Shown piece after piece: positions 60,101 to 64,000 of a DNA stretch of 64,000 nt. The DNA comes from Lepidostoma basale (taxonomy: Eukaryota; Arthropoda; Insecta; Trichoptera; Lepidostomatidae): contig JAHDVF020000172.1 in assembly GCA_022606425.2 (NCBI GenBank), positions 124,001-188,000 of the forward strand, written 5' to 3'. The notes beneath the pieces are model-generated. The model was not told the origin of the DNA. It ran no database searches and saw only the letters and a program-made list of their open reading frames with translations. Both the position numbers and the translations under genes were made by a program. Every line of letters begins with the position of its first letter. Within the stretch, counting starts at the first letter, position 1.

Positions 60101-60958
60101 CAAACAATACGGAATGTGATTAATGAGGTTGTATTAGTGTTTCAAGGTAAATGGCTACTTGTAACCAGCTCAGATTACATAACCGTCATATTGGCAGAAA
60201 CATGCACATGGGATTATATTACTGTGAATTACAACCCTTTTACAAAAGTAAATTACGGTTTATGTATTCTTCTGAAAAAACCACTTAGGACTGTCATACA
60301 GCAATTTTATAGTTATTACTATCAACAGATGCAAGTATTATATTGTTATTGCTATCCTTGAGATGTGTATTACATCAGAGATGTTAATCGATTTAATTGC
60401 AAAATTAAAATACTTTTATAATGAGAATATTAATAAACCGTAATGCAATTTACAATTTAAATTAAGAAAAATTGTAAAACAACATTTTACAAACTTTAAG
60501 TAATAATTTTGAACTTATTTCAAATGCAAAGTCAAGGTACATTCTTGTCAAAATGGGATTTTACCTGGGTACCTGGCACTACCTAGGTAACCTAAAGAAC
60601 CCTTTTTACCAAATAACCCTCCAAGTAAGGTGAGGTAGGTTCAGAGGAGAATAAATACAAATGTTAATAGCCCGGGCAATAACTATTCTAAAACAAACAT
60701 TTATGAAGAAATTACTACCTGCTATTAAAAGGTTGGTGAGGATGTCTATAGATATAAATATTAAAGCGACAGAAGTCCAAATGGAACATTATTTTACTTA
60801 AACATGATATATTTATATGGATGTACAGTTTCCTATAAAAATGAAGCATCCTAACCTACAGTGACACATCTCTGTAATCTACTTCAACGGGTGTATAATT
60901 GAAGATTGAGAAGCTGGGTTGTTAGTGCAGAAAGTAGTGCAGAGAGAAATCAACTGAC
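57131..60958 (-). other. Large intron of the KIAA0232-like gene
   Basis: Intron of about 3.8 kb, bounded by GTCAGT (60958) and CCAG (57131). It is AT-rich, with many short poly-A/T runs. No transposon copy or RNA gene was recognised. Confidence 0.55.
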
Positions 60959-61022
60959 CTGATGGTGTAGCGTGGATGTAGCCATCAGAAGAGCTGGTGC
61001 TGGTGGTGGTGATGCGCTGGTT
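60959..61022 (-). CDS. Candidate upstream coding exon of the KIAA0232-like gene
   Basis: The 3' boundary is a strong CAG|GTCAGT donor (60958-60953). Reading into it gives a Ser/Thr-rich peptide, ITTTSTSSSDGYIHATPS, and one leftover base. That base completes a Gly codon with the first two bases of the exon at 57130, and only this frame stays open across the join. The human protein also has a Ser-rich stretch just before its conserved N-terminal domain. The 5' boundary is uncertain. An AG at 61024-61023 would place this exon in frame with the ATG at the end of the candidate first exon, but its pyrimidine tract is weak. Alternatively the segment is 5' UTR and translation begins at 57116. Confidence 0.55.
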
Positions 61023-61831
61023 CTCGGCTCGTGATGAGGGCGGTGGTGCCAGGTCTTTCCTTGTGTTTAGGCATTCTTCTTCGATTCAATTATCTCGTTG
61101 TCAAACATTGTTACAATAAAAATCCAAAATTCGTCAAGTCCTTATTTTATGAGCCAAAATCCAATCATAGCGTGAAGCCTGTTAATTTATGTACTAAAAC
61201 ATGTTCATCTTTGGTTTTTGCTCTTGTTTTAGTCTTCAACCTAGAAACAGTAAAACGTCGAGCATTAACGAGGTGCTATTGGGAGTGCCGTGGACGATAA
61301 ACGACAAAACTATCCTTGGATACGCGAGATCGTGTAGAATGAATACCTACGTATGTACATAATGAGCGCGATCACGAGGGATCGATATACAAATAATAGT
61401 TGTATCGTGATAATATCACCGTTTAGGTGAACCTTGAACGGAAGACACACAAACCGAATGAAAATATTGAGACGTACGTACGGAACGATGACGGCCCATC
61501 GCCTACACACCTAGTTCGCGCCACAAAAGTGGGCCGATGACATTACTGGCGGACGAGCAGGTAAAATCCCGCGCCTTCGGTCACACATACTTTAGCGTTC
61601 GGACGACACGTGAAATGATCTACTATTAATATCCGACAAAGAAACATCTACGTTAACCTTGCAAATTTACTGACTCACGGCGTAGAGTGCATCGATTGCG
61701 ACATTGAGGAACGAGATTGCATGCATGTAACACACGAGTCAATTTCCGCACTATCATTTAGAAGACTTTCACTTCGTGTCAGGTACCAATAGTAGGGTAA
61801 TAATATTAAGCAATTAATTCTAAACACTCAC

Positions 61832-61920
61832 CATTGATCTTGGAAGGGAGTTATTCACCCCGTTTAAAATTACACACCCCACGAGAATAAAACATGGCAG
61901 CCGGGAAAATAACCCAGACG
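61832..61920 (-). CDS. Candidate first exon with start codon at its last three bases
   Basis: A near-consensus donor, ATG|GTGAGT, lies at 61834-61826. The ATG (61834-61832) would be the final codon of the exon, so translation would continue directly in the next exon at 61022 in phase 0. An earlier ATG in the same stretch opens only a 14-codon upstream reading frame. The 5' end shown is approximate because no transcription start can be read from sequence. The segment lies just inside a CCAAT-box cluster. With this start the whole model would encode about 906 residues. This is an inferred exon. Confidence 0.4.
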
Positions 61921-61929
61921 AAAATGTGC

Positions 61930-62105
61930 GCGACTGCGCTAGCTGTTGGTGATGGCCAATCGTAAAAAGCTAATTTTAAAAAACGAATCATGTCTACAGA
62001 GGCCCAGAATTCCTAGAACGCTCGGTTCTGATTGGCTGAAATTCTTTTCAAGGTCTTATCGACAAGACGCGTGCCATTTACCGACCAATCACGTTTTCGA
62101 AATGT
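61930..62105 (-). promoter_or_regulatory. Likely promoter region of the KIAA0232-like gene
   Basis: Three CCAAT boxes cluster here: CCAAT at about 61953 and 62086 on the plus strand, and ATTGG at about 62031. A GCGCGACTGCGC motif resembling an NRF-1 site lies at about 61930. The stretch is richer in CpG than its surroundings and sits just upstream of the candidate first exon. No TATA box stands out. Function is inferred from motif clustering and position only. Confidence 0.4.
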
Positions 62106-62155
62106 AAACGTTTCGTAAACGGAAATGCGTCAGAAATTGGTACCAATATAAGCGG

Positions 62156-62723
62156 TAAATTTAAAACTGAGACAACAAAGATGACTGGTCATAATATTAT
62201 GATCATACCTTAACATTTTTCGGATAATACTAACATGTTTTTTTTTAATGTAATATTTATCACTCAGGTATTATATTAAATAAGTAAGGATATTTAAATT
62301 ATTATTTTAAACTCTATACATTTTTGTTTCATTTCACAAAGAATAAGTCAATGACCCACAGAAGTTCAATTTCTTTCAAACAAAAAATATGTTTTGACCT
62401 CTGGGGAACATTAAACTTTTAACATTATCTCATTTGCTCATATTTTTATTTCCAAGTGACCATAATTACAATTATTTTCCGCAATACATATACACTGATA
62501 AATCTATGTGACACATTTTAATATAAATATTAATTCTTATTACCATTATTAATGATTTTCAATGGACTTATAACCTAAAATTTATAGTATTATTCAATAT
62601 TTTATCACATTTTAAGTAAGTAATGCAAATAATATGTGGTATTAAACTTTTTATTATGAAGGATTTCGATGTATCTTTATTATCGTCTTTCATATTAGTC
62701 TTATTATTAATTATTTTCTTCTT
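62156..62723. other. No gene recognised
   Basis: AT-rich sequence upstream of the promoter region. Confidence 0.5.
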
Positions 62724-62872
62724 AATGTTGAACCATCTCTCATGCGTTCCTGGTATTATATTGTATGTATACTCGTATAATATTTTACGTGTACTCAATA
62801 GATGCCTTAAACATTTATGCTGTTTGTAATGTCTTTTGAGTAAATAAACTGATTCCATTTGATTTGATTCTT
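62724..62872 (+). mobile_element. LINE-J 3' end
   Basis: AATGTTGAACCATCTCTCAT, ATGCGTTCCTGGTATTATAT, and a tail near 62850-62870. First repeat after the repeat-poor gene block. Confidence 0.8.
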
Positions 62873-63099
62873 GTAGAGAAAAAGCAATTTATTATAAAAG
62901 CAGCTGTTAATTAAATAATATCCCAAAGGATATATAATAAATCCTGATTTCAAATTACACTTTGCCAATTACATTACAGAATTAGGTATAAGTATTGATA
63001 ATCATATTATTTTTCAATGATAAAATAAAATTCTTTAAAGATTAGCTCTTGGCTACCATATAGCTATATATTTCTGTCCAATATTTGTTATACTTAACA

Positions 63100-63850
63100 T
63101 TCTTTTGTTATGGGCTGTGATGAGCTTGGATATTGTCTTTTTGGGAGTACCAACCTAAAGGCTATTGCTCCCCCACATGTTGGAAATTTCTTTCTTGGAT
63201 ATTGAGGTTGGATATTGTTGGATGGTGAGAGAAGGGTTACTTGTAGGATGTAGTGGGTTGTGTCCAACATTCATACCTGACTACCCGGGTAGGGAGGAAG
63301 TGTGGAGGGGTTGGGGGTGACCTTGGACAGGGGCCGAAGTCTTGGATGGAGACCGAGGGACGGTGACAGGGAGTGGCCTTGGGTGGGGGCTGATGGATCC
63401 TGGATACAAAACCGAGTGGGACAAGATGGCCTTGGGGTTGAGATGTATCTCAACCCCATTGCCATATCGGTCCCCATCCTGTAGGATGGTATAAAGATGG
63501 TGAAAAAGGAAGGGTTGGGGTATGGTTCGTTAGAGTAAACAGCGGGGCGGTAGCGATGGCAGCGGCGGTGCTGGAGGAGGCGGCGTTGACGGTGGCAGAA
63601 GCAATGGAGGCGTTTGAGGAATGCCAACAGACTTGGAGATGGCAGCGGGTAGAGAAGATGGTAGCAACGGCAAAATGGAAAAATGAGCGATTACGATGGT
63701 CAGGAACTGTGGCGGCGGCACCGGAGGCAAAAGTCTATTCGGGGAGAGGTTGTAATTTAAGCTGGCTGGCTGATGGAAAGGCGTGCAGAGTGATGTACAA
63801 TTTGAATATGAGAGTGTGCACCATTTGATGTTTTTCCATGTTGAAGCACA
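63100..63850. other. G/purine-rich unassigned region
   Basis: Strong G and purine bias on the plus strand, unlike the rest of the window. A 90-codon plus-strand frame at 63556-63828 begins MAAAVLEEAALTVAEAMEAF and is Ala/Glu-rich at first, but no splice model or family supports it. A 10-bp perfect hairpin is at 63434-63457. Confidence 0.35.
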
Positions 63851-64000
63851 ATAAAAAAACAATAAATCAACCACGATGATGCATATACATGTATATGGAA
63901 CTGTTTTAAATCTTGAAGGATTGCCAAAATGCAGAAAATTTAATTTTTTTATGAGAAGCTCCAACCTACAGCCGCCTATGGGCGCCATTTTGAAACAACT

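Noticed and set aside
61893..61960. Short plus-strand frame starting ATGGCAGCCGGG in the promoter region
   Set aside because: It stops after about 19 codons, has no visible splice donor in frame, and overlaps the likely promoter and first exon of the minus-strand gene.

Overview
The window looks like AT-rich nuclear DNA of an animal, most probably an insect. It holds one recognisable spliced protein gene, an intron-containing tRNA-Tyr gene, and a dense bed of broken transposable elements: RTE-like and Jockey-like LINE tails, tRNA-derived SINEs, TTAA-flanked and TA-flanked MITEs, a hAT-type MITE and a mariner-type remnant. No bacterial-style operon, CRISPR or phage feature was seen. The host order is a guess (Lepidoptera-like) from the LINE families and AT richness.

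Layout. 1-46.4 kb is repeat-dominated. One LINE family (called LINE-A here, with a TTAG-type tail) recurs about 18 times on both strands; a Jockey-like family (LINE-J, with a TGATT-type tail) recurs about 10 times; several other RTE-like families occur once to five times. Two SINE families, several foldback elements and long (TA)n tracts fill the rest. Many insertions are nested, and some target-site duplications are readable. The tRNA-Tyr gene (minus strand) is at 45.4 kb.

From about 46.9 to 62.7 kb I recognise no LINE or SINE copy, and this block coincides with a minus-strand gene. Its exons are at 54537-52174 (large terminal exon), 54895-54794 and 57130-56943, with a well-supported candidate exon ending at 60959 and a candidate first exon ending at 61832. 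The product matches vertebrate KIAA0232 in its N-terminal domain and several short conserved motifs. About 5 kb downstream of its stop codon may be a long 3' UTR. A CCAAT-box cluster at 61.95-62.10 kb is the likely promoter. The last kilobase (63.1-63.85 kb) is G/purine-rich and unassigned.

The most unusual pattern is a recurring short motif that resembles a hammerhead ribozyme core: CTGANGA, one extra base, a short hairpin, then GAAAC. In its best copies (9894-10017 and 40991-41029) stems I, II and III can all be drawn. It often occurs as outward-pointing inverted pairs that bound foldback elements. Hammerhead motifs are known in Penelope-like retroelements, but no Penelope reverse transcriptase or GIY-YIG coding remnant was recognised here.
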